64,000 nucleotides of DNA from Bathymodiolus brooksi (Eukaryota; Mollusca; Bivalvia; Mytilida; Modiolidae). The stretch is from the NCBI GenBank assembly GCA_963680875.1, contig OY804589.1, positions 30,048,962-30,112,961 on the forward strand, read 5' to 3'. This document shows positions 9,382 to 19,738 of this stretch, one piece after another. The number at the start of each line of letters is the position of its first letter. The first letter of the stretch is position 1. Below the pieces are notes generated by a model that had not been told where the DNA came from, made no database searches, and saw only the letters and a program-made list of their open reading frames with translations. The position numbers and the translations under genes are program-made.

Positions 9382-10299
9382 TTTCCATATGCTTCAAGCG
9401 CATGTGATTCACACAAACCAAATACATGTATATATGAGAGTGAACAATTAACATGTTTTTATTATGGCAACAGAAGCATCGATTTTTACAAATTCTACAT
9501 TTAAACGTTGATATGTAAAACATTGATTTGTTTCGTTTTATTTGTAGCTCAATATCATCATATCCCAGGTGACCAGGAAGTCTTCCTGGTAGACGAAAGT
9601 TTTGAAGTATGAAGATTTGCTGTGACATCTTCTGATTAAATTACAGGTAGGGAAATATGTCTTTACACGGGAATCGTCTTCCTTGGCGTCAATTTGAGCT
9701 TGTCAAAAAGTGGTATGTACACAGACATAGAAAACAGTATTAATCATTCGATCATTGACAACATTGACAAAGGTCTACAAATATCAAACTGTATGTGAAA
9801 TATTAACACTGGAAAAGAGAAATAATAATAAGAAGAGATATACAAATGAGATACTGCATGGTATATACCTGTGTTTGGGTGTATCTGGTACAACTACAAG
9901 ATTCCAAGCTATGATATGACCCTTAACCTTCTATATCGAAGGCACGAGCATCACTTCCTACAATAAATGTACTAATTATAGATACCTGATCAAATCGCCA
10001 TCTACAAAATAACGCCCGTCAATATAGCCCTAATAGTTAACAAACTTGCCCCCACTTCATATCTGCCCCATACAAAATCGCCCCAACATTTTTTGTTGTA
10101 AATAATAATAGTTATTATTATTACTACTATTATTATTGGTTTTGAAAACGACATTCGGATGAGTAATAATTGAGATAATATATATATTATAGACAATACA
10201 AATGATAGTGCATGTAATCGGACTCGTTATTGTTTGATTATGTCAGTTAAGTGAAAATATTTATATGTGTGTCCTTGCAATAATTAATTTCTTCCTTTA
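9382..10299. other. Intergenic part of the duplicated block
   Basis: It contains blocks repeated upstream of other TRIM-like copies: 'GAAGTATGAAGATTTGCTGTGACATCTT' (about 9600), 'CTATGATATGACCCTTAACCTTCT' (about 9910) and a 'TCGCCCC' spacer motif (about 10070). Counterparts are at 26360-27100, 46910-47600 and 55370-56030. No gene seen; the open frames here do not persist between copies. Confidence 0.55.
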
Positions 10300-10560
10300 A
10301 TCAAAAGAAGAGCTTGAAGATACCATAGGGGTAATCAGAATCCGTATATCGAAGAAGAACAGACAACACAATGGCCAAAAGAAAATAAACAAAAGGACAA
10401 ACAACGATCTACAAAACACACATATAAAACTAAAGAACGAGTAACACGAACCCAACTAAAAACCGGGGGTGAACTCAGGTGCCCCGGAAATGTAAGCAGT
10501 TCCTGCTCCACTAGTGACACCCGTCAAGGATTTCTTTGTAAAGTATAGATTAAATATATA
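10300..10560 (-). mobile_element. Penelope-like 3' fragment
   Basis: Minus-strand copy of the 3' segment, from 'GATACCATAGGGGTAATCAGAATCCG' (element 3' end) to 'TCCACTAGTGACACCCGTCAAGG'. The same insertion is present in the corresponding place at 27130-27345 and 56030-56265, so it predates the block duplication. Confidence 0.6.
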
Positions 10561-10703
10561 TAGAATCGACACATGTAAGTTGATTTTAACATGTGTTTGT
10601 GTGAATATGGACTCGAACAAGTTAAAATAAAGAAAAGGGTTCAATAATAAAGAAATAAGGAAATTTCATTGAACATATATATGCAAACAGAAAGTAAAAA
10701 AAT

Positions 10704-10728
10704 GGGGGGGGGGGGGGGGGGGGGGGGG
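10704..10728 (+). repeat. Poly-G run of 25
   Basis: Uninterrupted G homopolymer. Homologous positions carry short G tracts (about 27529-27540 and 56440-56446), so this copy is expanded. Length may be an assembly or read-length approximation. Confidence 0.85.
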
Positions 10729-10736
10729 TTAATTCG

Positions 10737-10908
10737 GTGAGTGAGTGATTCTTGTTTAACGCCAATTCAGCAATTTGTTCAGTTATATCAAGGCGAGTAC
10801 AAGTTAATTTTCAATGAGATGAGATGATCGTGAGGTCTGTTTTGTTCTAGACCAACACGCTGGGTTGTATTTGCATAGTGCTAGCACTCTGAAACAACAG
10901 TCCGCGGG
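10737..10908 (-). mobile_element. SINE family A, truncated, fused to TRIM-like copy 1
   Basis: It starts with the tail complement 'GTGAGTGAGTGATT', then 'TTTAACGCCAATTCAGCAATTTG' and 'TCTAGACCAACACGCTGGGTTG'. It stops at 'CGCTTCATTCGAACA', where TRIM-like copy 1 5' sequence begins ('AAACAATATTTCAAGATGG'). The tRNA-like head is missing. The roughly 600 bp that precede this point in copies 2-5, TATA box included, are absent. Confidence 0.7.
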
Positions 10909-11021
10909 TGTACATGTCGCTTCATTCGAACAAAACAATATTTCAAGATGGCTGCTCTTATGCATGTACATTATTACTTGCAATAGTTTATGTTCGATGT
11001 TTTCTTTTCAGAAACGTTGAC

Positions 11022-12715
11022 ATGGCAACAGCAACAACACAGTGTTGCAACATCTGTGATCATGACAACGAATCTAAATTGGCGGCCACTTGGTGCCCGG
11101 AATGTGAGGATTTCCTGTGTACCGACTGTAACAGGCACCATGCCAGATCTTCATCAAGCAAACAACACATGGTAATTTCCATGGAAAATTACCAGAAATT
11201 ACCCAGTTATATTGTATCTATAAAGAACAGATGCAACAAGCTTGGCAATGAGTACGAATTATACTGCTCGATTCATGATGTTCCTTGTTGCGTTATGTGC
11301 ATAAGAGATGATCATCGCCATTGCCAAGAATTACGTTCCATTCTTGAGGTAACAGAAAATGTCAAGGCATCGACGACCATTGTGCACATAGAAAGAGATC
11401 TCGAAGACATCGACGCCGCATTTGAAAAAATGAAGTCAGATATCACAAATAATATTACTGAAATTGATCAACTAAAAAGAAAATTTTTAACCGATATTTC
11501 AAACATGCGCAAATCATTTAAAGACCATTTAGATAAAATTGAAAAGCAAACAGTTGAAGAGATGGTGTCAGTAGAACAAAATTTACAAGTACAATTAAAG
11601 AATGTATTGGTTTCCATGGAAGCCAGAAGAACTGATTTTGTTCATATCCGGCATCATGTGAATGCAGTAAAGAAATATGCTGGTGACCTCCAAACTTTCA
11701 AAGGAGTGAAAAAAATGACGAGTGTTGTGGATGGAGAAGTTCAGAAACAGAAAGGGGCATTCAATTATGACCTTTATGAACTGAAACTTGACTTTCCATC
11801 AGAATTGGAATCTTTGTGAAAGATGTTTCTAAATTTGGTGTTGTATCTGTTACAGAAAAGCATTGTAGTACCAGTCTTGTAAAAGAAGTTGAAATGCAAG
11901 CGCAGATTCCACTGGAAAACAAACTAGGTGTTATGCCACAACTCACAAGGAAGACGACTGTCAATTTTCAAACTAAGGATAAGAAGCGTGTCTTTATAGC
12001 AGGTTGTCACATATTACCGGATGGCAAACTTTTATTCATTGATCAAGAAGGCAAACGGTTGTTGATGTATTCTAATAACGGAAATTACGGAAAAGTCATT
12101 GTCCTGTTTTCAGGTACACCGTTTGAGGTTTCATACACAGGAGAAAACATTGTAGCTGTTACAATTTGTGACAAGCATGAAGTCGTATTTGTAAACGTCA
12201 TTACACACAGAATTAAAAACAAGGTAGATATTGGCCATGAATGTTGGGGAACCGATTTCAACATGAATCGTCTAGCCATTCGAGTAATACAATCACCTAC
12301 ATCAAGTCGCATTGTATATTTAGATCGTAAAGGTAAATTGATTGATCAGGACTATATTCCCGGTGAGAACACCACAAACATATCATTGCGTGATGATAGC
12401 ATTAACTGTACGGACAGTGCTACCAATACGATTTACTCTAATACATTAACAGGACAACAGATTTGGGCCTTCAAAGACGAAAACGTCTTACGAGAACCAC
12501 GGGGAATTGCCTTAGATAAAAATAAGAACGTTTATGTGGCTGGTAGCAGTACAAACAACGTTGTAGTACTTTCACCTGATGGTAGCAACTGCAGAGAAAT
12601 ATTAACCCAAAGTGATGGGTTGGATATACCATTTTCATTACGTATCAACATTGACCGTAACGAGCTCCTGGTATGTAACTTGAGTGGTCCAGCATTTGTT
12701 TTCTCTCTGGATTAA
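11022..12715 (+). pseudogene. TRIM-like copy 1: B-box/coiled-coil/NHL protein, one frameshift
   Basis: ATG at 11022 follows a polypyrimidine tract and CAG (TTTTCTTTTCAG, ending 11011), a probable 3' splice site. The first frame gives 265 codons (to the TGA at 11817-11819): B-box 1 (CNICDHDN...CPEC..FLCTDC..HH), B-box 2 (C..H...C..H..CCVMC..DH) and the coiled coil. At 11813-11816 one T is missing relative to copy 3 (TCTTTGTGAAAG against TCTTTTGTAAAAG), which ends the frame at 'ESL'. The downstream frame, GTG 11816 to TAA 12715, is open for 299 codons and holds the linker and NHL-type propeller. This is a lightly decayed gene, possibly still making a B-box/coiled-coil-only protein. Its promoter region has been replaced by a SINE. 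Confidence 0.8.
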
Positions 12716-12879
12716 GTGTAAGCTCTGCTACTGGACGTTATCAATGTTGACAGAGAACTATTACAACTTATTGTAGTATTGGTGTAAAAGTAGCGTACAT
12801 TGTAGTGAATATTTGACAGTGATGTCTAAGAGAAATTACATTAATAACACTAAGGTTCTCCTCTAAAAGGAAAATATAA

Positions 12880-13025
12880 CCGTAGTCGACTTTGGCTATC
12901 CTGTTTAGATCCTTTTGTTTTATTGCTCCCAAAACTTTGAAAATTATTTGGCTTTGCAATCTTTTAGTTTTTGTGCTTATCTGATCAGGTTTATTCCAGA
13001 AAAACGTCGTGCGTATTAAATTGGA
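12880..13025 (-). repeat. ~150-bp dispersed segment found 3' of every TRIM-like copy
   Basis: The run from 'CGACTTTGGCTATCCTGTTTAG' to 'GTGCGTATTAAATTGG' recurs at 21570-21715, 30450-30590, 50015-50150 and 61760-61900. It also sits inside a Penelope-like RT at 35915-36065. It is a separate dispersed repeat of unknown class. Confidence 0.6.
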
Positions 13026-13114
13026 CATAAACGTTTTTAATATATATATATATTCGAGAGCTTGTTATTTCTGTCAGTAGTTCCTTGATCAGACGTATAT
13101 ATATATATATATAT

Positions 13115-13285
13115 ACGTATGAAAATTAAACCAAACAGTGTTAGAATTAGATTTTAGAGCTGTCAAATTTTTGTTCTTCCCTCGACGGGATTTGAACCAA
13201 CACCATTGTTACACTGCAGCACCATTCGCTTAGCCTTACGTCCAGCGCCCTAGACCACTCGACTACATCCACTATATATATATAT
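13115..13285 (-). mobile_element. tRNA-Leu/Ser-like SINE (family C), inverted copy
   Basis: Reverse-complement match to 3855-4030, with head 'GACGGGATTTGAACC' (B box on minus) and tail 'TGAAAATTAAACCAAACAGTG'. It is flanked on both sides by (TA)n tracts. Confidence 0.55.
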
Positions 13286-13649
13286 AGAACTTGTGTATGA
13301 GAACATATTAAGAACTTATGTATTATCAGAACTTATAAAGAACTTATAATCAGAACTTATAGGGCTTGTGTATAGTTAGTAGTTATATAGAACGTGTGTA
13401 TATGATAAAATATGTTGGTCCGAATTCTAGCTGTATATTTATCTTAAATATATATTACTTGTATATATATAAGTTAAAGGATATCTTAAAAAAAACTTTA
13501 ATGTGGGTGTTGCATTTTTTTATTCTGTAATAAAAATGGGAAAGTACTCTACAAGTCTCTTAAAATCACCTGCAGTGAATATTTCAGCATGGAATAGAAA
13601 TCTCTTTAAGTGACATTAACGAATGTTTATTGTTAAGAAAAGTGTGAAG

Positions 13650-13890
13650 ATATAAAAGGGGTGATAAGAAACAGTCAATTGAAGAATAGACAACACACTG
13701 ACCAAAGGAAAAAATTAAAACAATGATTTTCAAAACACTACACAGAAAACAAAAGATAGAGCAACATGAACTCCACTCAAAACCAGTGGTGCACTCATGC
13801 TATCTGGAAGAGTAAGCGGTTCTTGCTCCACATGTGGTACCCGTCGTGTTACTCTTGTTACAAACTAGTGGTGAATATATAACGATAATG
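13650..13890 (-). mobile_element. Penelope-like 3' fragment
   Basis: Minus-strand copy of the 3' segment containing 'CAAAACCAGTGGTG' and 'TGCTCCACATGTGGTACCCGTCGTG'. The same insertion follows copy 3 at 30960-31180, so it predates the copy 1/copy 3 duplication. Confidence 0.55.
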
Positions 13891-14164
13891 AACTAATTTT
13901 GTGTCACGAGTGTCAAAAGCAAAATATCGATGTAACTATTAAATTACAAATATATTTACTACTTTATGAAAAAATCCAAATTACAAAAAAGTAGAAATAG
14001 TTAAATATTTTGAATGTTATATTCAAGCTATTTAATTAAACATTTATCAGAAATTTATCCATTTTGTTCTGTCATGCCAGACATGTTTAATCGATTAAAT
14101 GTTGTTTAATCACAAGTGAGCAATATGTTTTCTATATTAATGACGGAGAAAATATTAACATAAA

Positions 14165-14640
14165 CAAACAATAAGAAGAGTTTGAAGATACCAAAGGGGA
14201 TAATCTGAATCTGTAAATCGACAGACAATACAATGGCCAAAAGAAAAAGAAAAGTAGAAAAGGACAAATAATGATTTACAAAACACTACACAGAAACCTG
14301 AATATCGAGAAACATGAACTCCACTAAGTACCGGGGATGAACATAGATGTTCCGGAAGAGCAAGCAGTTCCTACTCCCCTAGTGGCACCCATCGTGTATC
14401 TCTAGTTACAGATCCGGTGATAAGTCTTGAATGGACCGGGAAGTGCTTGGGACAAATGGAACATATCGTCGTAATTTGCATCACGGATATTCCGTTCCGA
14501 CCGACAAACGTTCGAAGTGTTTAACCAATATATAGAAACTCTTGGTTCAGGGTTTTTCTTGGCTAACAGAAACCCTTGATCAAGGAACTACTGACAGAAA
14601 TAACCAGCTCTCGAATATCGGATCAACCCAGAGATAAATC
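14165..14640 (-). mobile_element. Penelope-like 3' fragment with RT C-terminal remnant
   Basis: It runs on the minus strand from residual RT C-terminal sequence near 14600 to the element 3' end near 14170 ('GATACCAAAGGGGATAATCTGAATC'). It corresponds to 31455-31945 behind copy 3 and to 22010-22610 and 50830-51395. It abuts the minisatellite. Confidence 0.6.
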
Positions 14641-15245
14641 AAGTGGTTGGAAGAGGGCATCTATGGATGGAATACAAACAATGAATCACGTGGCTAAAAA
14701 GTGACACCAATGGATGGAATGTCCTCTTTGTAACGTGGCTAAAAGTGGGTATCTAAGAATGGGATGTCCTCTTTGCAAACAATAAATCACTTGGCTAAAA
14801 GTGGGTACCTATGAATGGAATGTCCTCTTTATAAACAATAGAACATCTGGGAAAAAAGGATACCTATTGGTGGGATGTTCTGCTTACAAACAATTATACA
14901 CGCGGTTAAAAGAAGGTACCTATGGGTGGGATGTCCTGTTTACAAACGATGAATCACGTGGTTAAACGTTACACCTATACACCTAATGGTGGGATGTCCT
15001 GTTAATAAATAATGAATCATGTGGTTAAAAAGGGTGCCTATGGGTGGGATGTCCTGTTTACAAACAATAAATCATGTGGCTAAAAAGTTAACAGTCTTGT
15101 TTACAAACAATAGATCACGGGATTAAAATGGGACACCTATGGATAGGAAGTCCTGTTTACAAACAATAAGTCACGTAGTTGAAATCGGGTATCTGCAGTT
15201 TGGATATCCTCTTTACAAATAATAAATCATATGGTTAATCGCGAA
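14640..15245. repeat. ~58-bp minisatellite, about ten units
   Basis: The unit core is 'GGTGGGATGTCCTGTTTACAAACAATAAATCACGTGGTTAAA' with variation. The 'GATGTCCT' type motif recurs about every 57-58 bp from roughly 14715 to 15205. Two to three diverged units lie at 22600-22760 and 51400-51570, and a single unit at 31955-32010. In each case it touches the same end of a Penelope-like fragment. Confidence 0.75.
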
Positions 15246-15277
15246 TATGTACGGATGTGATGTCCTGATTGTCACAA

Positions 15278-15430
15278 TTACAACTGAAGAAGATGGATAG
15301 GATCTTTAATACCACTACAATCCGCCATAAACATCCAGTCTGAATACGCTGTACATAACTCATTGACAGCTGGTGCATCATGTATTTTACCAGCAGTGAG
15401 CTTAGAACTGTCCAAACACCAGACGCACAT
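15278..15430 (-). CDS. 50-codon ORF of unknown function, recurring as a relic at 31990-32180
   Basis: ATG at 15430 to TAA at 15278. The product starts MCVWCLDSSKLTAGKIHDAP and ends IKDPIHLLQL. A stop codon lies immediately upstream in frame. The duplicate behind copy 3 keeps the frame without internal stops, but ATG is ATA there and several residues differ. It is probably a fragment of an unrecognised element gene. Coding status is uncertain. Confidence 0.3.
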   Translation of the reverse strand: MCVWCLDSSKLTAGKIHDAPAVNELCTAYSDWMFMADCSGIKDPIHLLQL

Positions 15431-15524
15431 TTACATCCCATCATGACGGCAACCTGTGTGGCTATATGTCCTCCACATCCAGTGGACTCCCTCTAAGAGA
15501 GGTTGTACTTCACAGCATAGAAAT

Positions 15525-15600
15525 TAGGTTCTATTTATATACATGTGTTCAACGAAATTAGGTCCTATTTATATACACGGGTTCAATTAAGAGTTCAGTT
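15525..15600. repeat. Two units of the 34-bp 'AATTAGGTCCTATTTATATACACG' repeat
   Basis: Two copies of the unit that is single at 32220-32255 and sixfold at 62095-62305. Sequence from 15600 to about 15905 is shared with 32265-32540 and 62320-62610 and shows no gene. Confidence 0.7.
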
Positions 15601-16164
15601 ACTATAAATATTATTCATTCAGTTGACCTGATAAATAAACAAATTCAAATAATAAAAAGCGAATCAACTAATCTATTTATTTCATGAATTTCAAGTGTTC
15701 ATCATTCTCTGTTCTATGCATAAAGCATTTCTTCTTCTTGTTTATGTATTGCAAGTTTTATTATGACGTTCGTTTTCATTTTATTGATAAAAATGTTCAA
15801 GTCGTGTAATAAAGTGTTTTCAGACTCAATAGAGATATCTGAATGTTTCCAACAACAACAATTAATAAAAAGAAAAAAACACACATCAGGCAATCGTTGA
15901 TTGATTTATTAATTGATTGATTATGTGATTGGTGTTTAACGCCAACTTTAGTAATATTTCAGCTAGGTGATATTTGAACACCACAAATAGCTAATAAATG
16001 TATCATAGCTTCCTATCAGGACAGACGTAATTTCCCCCTGACTGGAGTACTGTGAAAAGAACCTATTCTCCTCCTATATATATCAAGTGATATACCCTCG
16101 TTTATAGACATTCTAAGGAGAAAAATACATACATGTTCCAAATGCAAAATGGCTGATGGATCAA

Positions 16165-16660
16165 GTGAGTGAGTAATTGTTGTTTAACTCCAACTAAGCA
16201 ATTTCACAGCTATATTGTGGTGAGAGCAATTTAATTTTCAATAAAATGATGATGAGGTCCGCTTTGTACTAGACCAAAGTTGTTAACTGTATTTTAATGG
16301 TGCTAGCTCACTGAAACAACATATGAGGGAGACAGATTTAAATAAGTTTGAAAGCTTGTTTCTGAATCCCATTGTACATTGTTTGAGTATATATATTTGA
16401 ATAATTGTATGCTGAAATTTCATGAAATAAATATTGTTTAGACTAAACAACAGTCCTCAGGTAGACATATAGCTCCACTCGGACACATTATCCTGATTCA
16501 GAGCCCATGCACCCGTCTTTCTTCTTTTCTCCATAATGTTGCGCGCTTAGCAGAGAAGCAACACAAACAATTTTATAGTTTTTGATTTGACCCTATCGGG
16601 GCTCGAATCCACGATCTACCGCACTCTATGCGTGCACGCTAACCATTTCACCATCGATGA
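16165..16660 (-). mobile_element. SINE family A with internal insertion
   Basis: From the tail complement 'GTGAGTGAGTAATTG' to the tRNA-like head (B box complement 'GGGGCTCGAATCC' at about 16598). About 110 bp of extra sequence (16325-16450, containing 'TTGTTTAGACTAAACAACA') interrupts the body. A shorter tail fragment of a related SINE lies at 15910-15975. Confidence 0.65.
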
Positions 16661-17230
16661 TGGATCAATTTTCTTTACACTGTGTTTTCTTCAGAGTAAT
16701 AAAGCCATAAAGGTTTTGTGACAAAAGCAAATGAAACAAATTATGTACAAACAAGATGAAGTAATACATATGTCGTAAACCTTCACGGGAGAAATTAATA
16801 AAAGACAATAGATATACAATACAATATACATGTATGTACAAACTGTAACGCGTAAAACAATACCAAGTTGTATCCCTCACTGTTGAACTCGAGTTACTTC
16901 CCTTTAATCAATAAAATCTAAATCTGCTCAAGGTTATTTCCACTATCTAGAGTAAACAATTGTATTACAACAAATAAAGTCTCGTGTTTGTTTTGATTAC
17001 ATCTTAAGATCAATAATGTATTTACTATGAAGTTAGACAATACAATGAGAGTTACCAAAGTACAGCAGAAAACATGAAATATTTCAACATTATGCTTGAT
17101 TGTTTCATGGTGTTTAACGCCACTTTCAACAGTATTTCAGCTATATGGTGGCGGAGAGAAAACCTCAGGGCGAGGTGTAGAACATTATGTCATAAAGTTG
17201 GTCAGTGACTTGCGGCTGGTCGGTAGACTA
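16660..17230. repeat. Duplicated segment pairing with 2140-2500 + 3333-3550
   Basis: Close match to the earlier segment but without the pogo-like insertion, so it is the empty-site allele of 2503-3331. It ends with the same family B SINE fragment (17105-17225). No gene. Confidence 0.65.
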
Positions 17231-18436
17231 GTATATATGTATAGATAAAGAATTAAATTAACGTCACTTTCACAGCAGTTAAATTTGGAGAACAAACATT
17301 ATTTAATGTTCGATGGTTCCAGTATGATTCCCGTTACACTATTCGTAGAATTTGCTAAGAGAAATATCATACTTGAATAAATGTTTATTTGAATTACTTA
17401 GTCCGAGTCAAAGTCTTGTGTGTGTAATTTTTTCATGACTATGTCCAAGACAGTAAACGGGATTAGTCTTCTGTCCGTCAGTTTGTTGGAGTATTTTATT
17501 TAAACTAGGAACTAATTTGGCTGAAAAGACATCTTTGGGTAGACTAATCCAGTCTCTTATAGTGACTGGTAAAAAGAATTGTCATATATGAGTAGCATTA
17601 AACACCATAGCGCAAACAGTTTCTTTAATGACTGATTGTGTCCTTACTGATTGGGAAGTAAAACATATAAAGGTTTAGACCCACAAAACTAGCTTACCCC
17701 CCCCCCCCCTTTTTCCTTACTTTTGTTTTTATTGAAATGTTTGTAACAAGCCAGGAAAGTGAGCGGCCATCGTGTATTTGTGTGCAAGGGGTAACGATTA
17801 TCCCTCTTTTTTTGATTTTTCTGTTTGAGTTTTTAGCTTTCCCAACAGGGCGGTATTTTATTATTTTATCTCTATCTTTATCTTAACAATATCAACATAT
17901 ATCACATGAATAGTAAACTTATTCACCTCCTGTTAGAAAAAGGATTTGAAGTATGAAGATTTGCTGTGACATCTTTTGATATTATTACAGGTATGGAGAT
18001 TATGTTTGGCGCAGAGTCCGTTTTCCGTCGCGTTAGTTGGTTGCATGTCAAAAAGGGACACATGAAATGTCTTCCATGGTGTCAGTTGACTGTGTATGTC
18101 AAAAAGGGGTGTGTGCACAGACATTGACAGTATTTATCATTCGGTCACTGATATATTTGTCACAGGTCTACAACTATCATTCTACCTAACTTATATGGGA
18201 AGTCATGACAGTTGGAAAGAGGTATAATATGAATATTGTCCTATATTATGTCGCATCTCGTGTATCTCACTGGGGAGGGGGAGCAGGAACAGGTACTTCT
18301 TATATAAAGATATATACAGAAGTGCCATTGGAGTACAGATATCATTCCGCAAGACCTGTATGGTAAATCCTTAACACTTGGAAAAGAGGAATAATTTTCA
18401 TTGAAAACAGGAGGGGTACCTCCTAGATAACTTTTC
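17231..18436. other. Gene-free stretch with partial block sequence
   Basis: It includes a C homopolymer (about 17698-17709) and the duplicated-block motif 'GAAGTATGAAGATTTGCTGTGACATCTTTTGAT' (about 17947-17980). The short open frames here are not conserved in the sister blocks. I see no gene. Confidence 0.4.
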
Positions 18437-18506
18437 TTTCTAGGTCCAGCTGCCGTTTTACTTAAAAAACATGTTTTTTAAGTAAAACGACAGCTGGACC
18501 TAGAAA
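18437..18506. repeat. 70-bp near-perfect palindrome
   Basis: Arms 18437-18471 and 18472-18506 are reverse complements with a single mismatch and no spacer; the centre is AAAAAACATGTTTTTT. No TRIM-like sister block contains it. DNA of this kind can extrude as a cruciform and is usually unstable. Confidence 0.9.
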
Positions 18507-18649
18507 CAAAAGTCAGTAGAACGAGAGAGTTGTAACATGAAATGTTGTAAAATAGGGATAAATAGTTCAAAGATATACTTCCAGACATAGATCCATACCA
18601 TAATCGCGGGAGGGAGCAAATGGGGAAAAGGGGGTCGGAGTGTGTGTGG

Positions 18650-18855
18650 ACCAACACGTTGGGTTGAACTTTTATAGTGCTAGAACACTGAAACAACAGT
18701 CCGCGGTTAAACATGTCGCTTCACTCGGACACATTATTCTTATTCCGAACCAACCTTAATGCCGCCTGCCAGCGGAGAAGCAACTAGTCTTTGGTTTGAC
18801 CCGAGCGGTAGTCGAACCCACGTCTACCACACTCGAGACTCTAGCCATTACGCCA
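18650..18855 (-). mobile_element. SINE family A (head half)
   Basis: It runs from 'CCAACACGTTGGGTTG' to the tRNA-like head with B-box complement 'GTAGTCGAACCC' and A-box complement 'CTAGCCATTACGCC'. It meets the next SINE head to head. Confidence 0.65.
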
Positions 18856-18869
18856 CCGATGCGGTTCTG

Positions 18870-19062
18870 AAAAATATACGCGCCCGGCTTTGTAAATTAC
18901 AAAGCGGATGCTGCAACTGATAAAGTCTACTAGTTGCCTGCACATGGTCGATGGTTCTCACCGGGTACTCCGGTTTTTTGACCACTAAAACTGGTCGCCA
19001 TGATATTGCTGAAATGTTGCTGAAAATTGCGCTAAGCACAATAAATCAATAAATCAAATCAA
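18870..19062 (+). mobile_element. SINE family B (5'-truncated)
   Basis: It begins 'TATACGCGCCCGGCTTTGTAAATTACAAA', continues through 'CACATGGTCGATGGTTCTC' and 'CGGGTACTCCGG', and ends in an AATC-type tail (AATAAATCAATAAATC). The most complete head of this family is at 42555-42830 on the minus strand. Confidence 0.65.
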
Positions 19063-19426
19063 TCTGAAAAATATATGAACAAACACTTCGAATATATGAC
19101 CGGGTATGCGGTTCTCATAGTGAGGGCATATATAAAAATGAGGGTGTTTTTAAACTCCAGGGTCACCACCTAAAGCAATTGTACCTAATGTTAACATATG
19201 TGACCCCCCTCCCCACACACGCACGATACACCCCCTTTCCCAAACGATCCAGCGTCACCACCGTAGCCAATTTTACATTAGGTTACATTATGTATCCCAC
19301 ATTCCCACACCCACTTAAAAACAATCAAGCTCACACAACACCTCGAGATCGACGACTAGCTATTCTTCCTGCTTTATATGCTCAGTGCAAATATATTGTA
19401 TATTCGCGGACAAGGCACGAATATTC

Positions 19427-19434
19427 TATAAATA
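19427..19434 (+). promoter_or_regulatory. TATA box of TRIM-like copy 2
   Basis: TATAAATA about 310 bp before the ATG, in a segment conserved among copies 2-5. Equivalent sites are 28279-28288, 48257-48266 and 60268-60277. Confidence 0.45.
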
Positions 19435-19738
19435 AACGTCCTCATATATGAACAGTTAATTATATCTAGTAATGACAAAGCATCCCATATTAACACAGTT
19501 TTCTATGGAATATTGTTTTGCTAGACTTCCATGTATTAAAATCATGTAAGCGACAATTGTTTTTAATTGTAGACTTGATTGGAAGTGTTTGATAACAAGA
19601 ATTGTAAATGTTTGAGCTTCCGAATCAAATGCATTGGTAACATCGAACAAATCAATATTTCAAGATGGCTACTCTTATGCATGTACACTATTACTTGCAA
19701 TAGTTTATGTTCGATGTTTTCTTTTCAGAAACGTTGAC

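Noticed and set aside
11811..11820. Programmed -1 frameshift joining the two frames of copy 1
   Set aside because: There is no X-XXY-YYZ slippery heptamer, copies 3 and 4 have a continuous frame, and copy 2 with the same lesion is a multiply broken pseudogene. Simple mutation is more likely, though not excluded.
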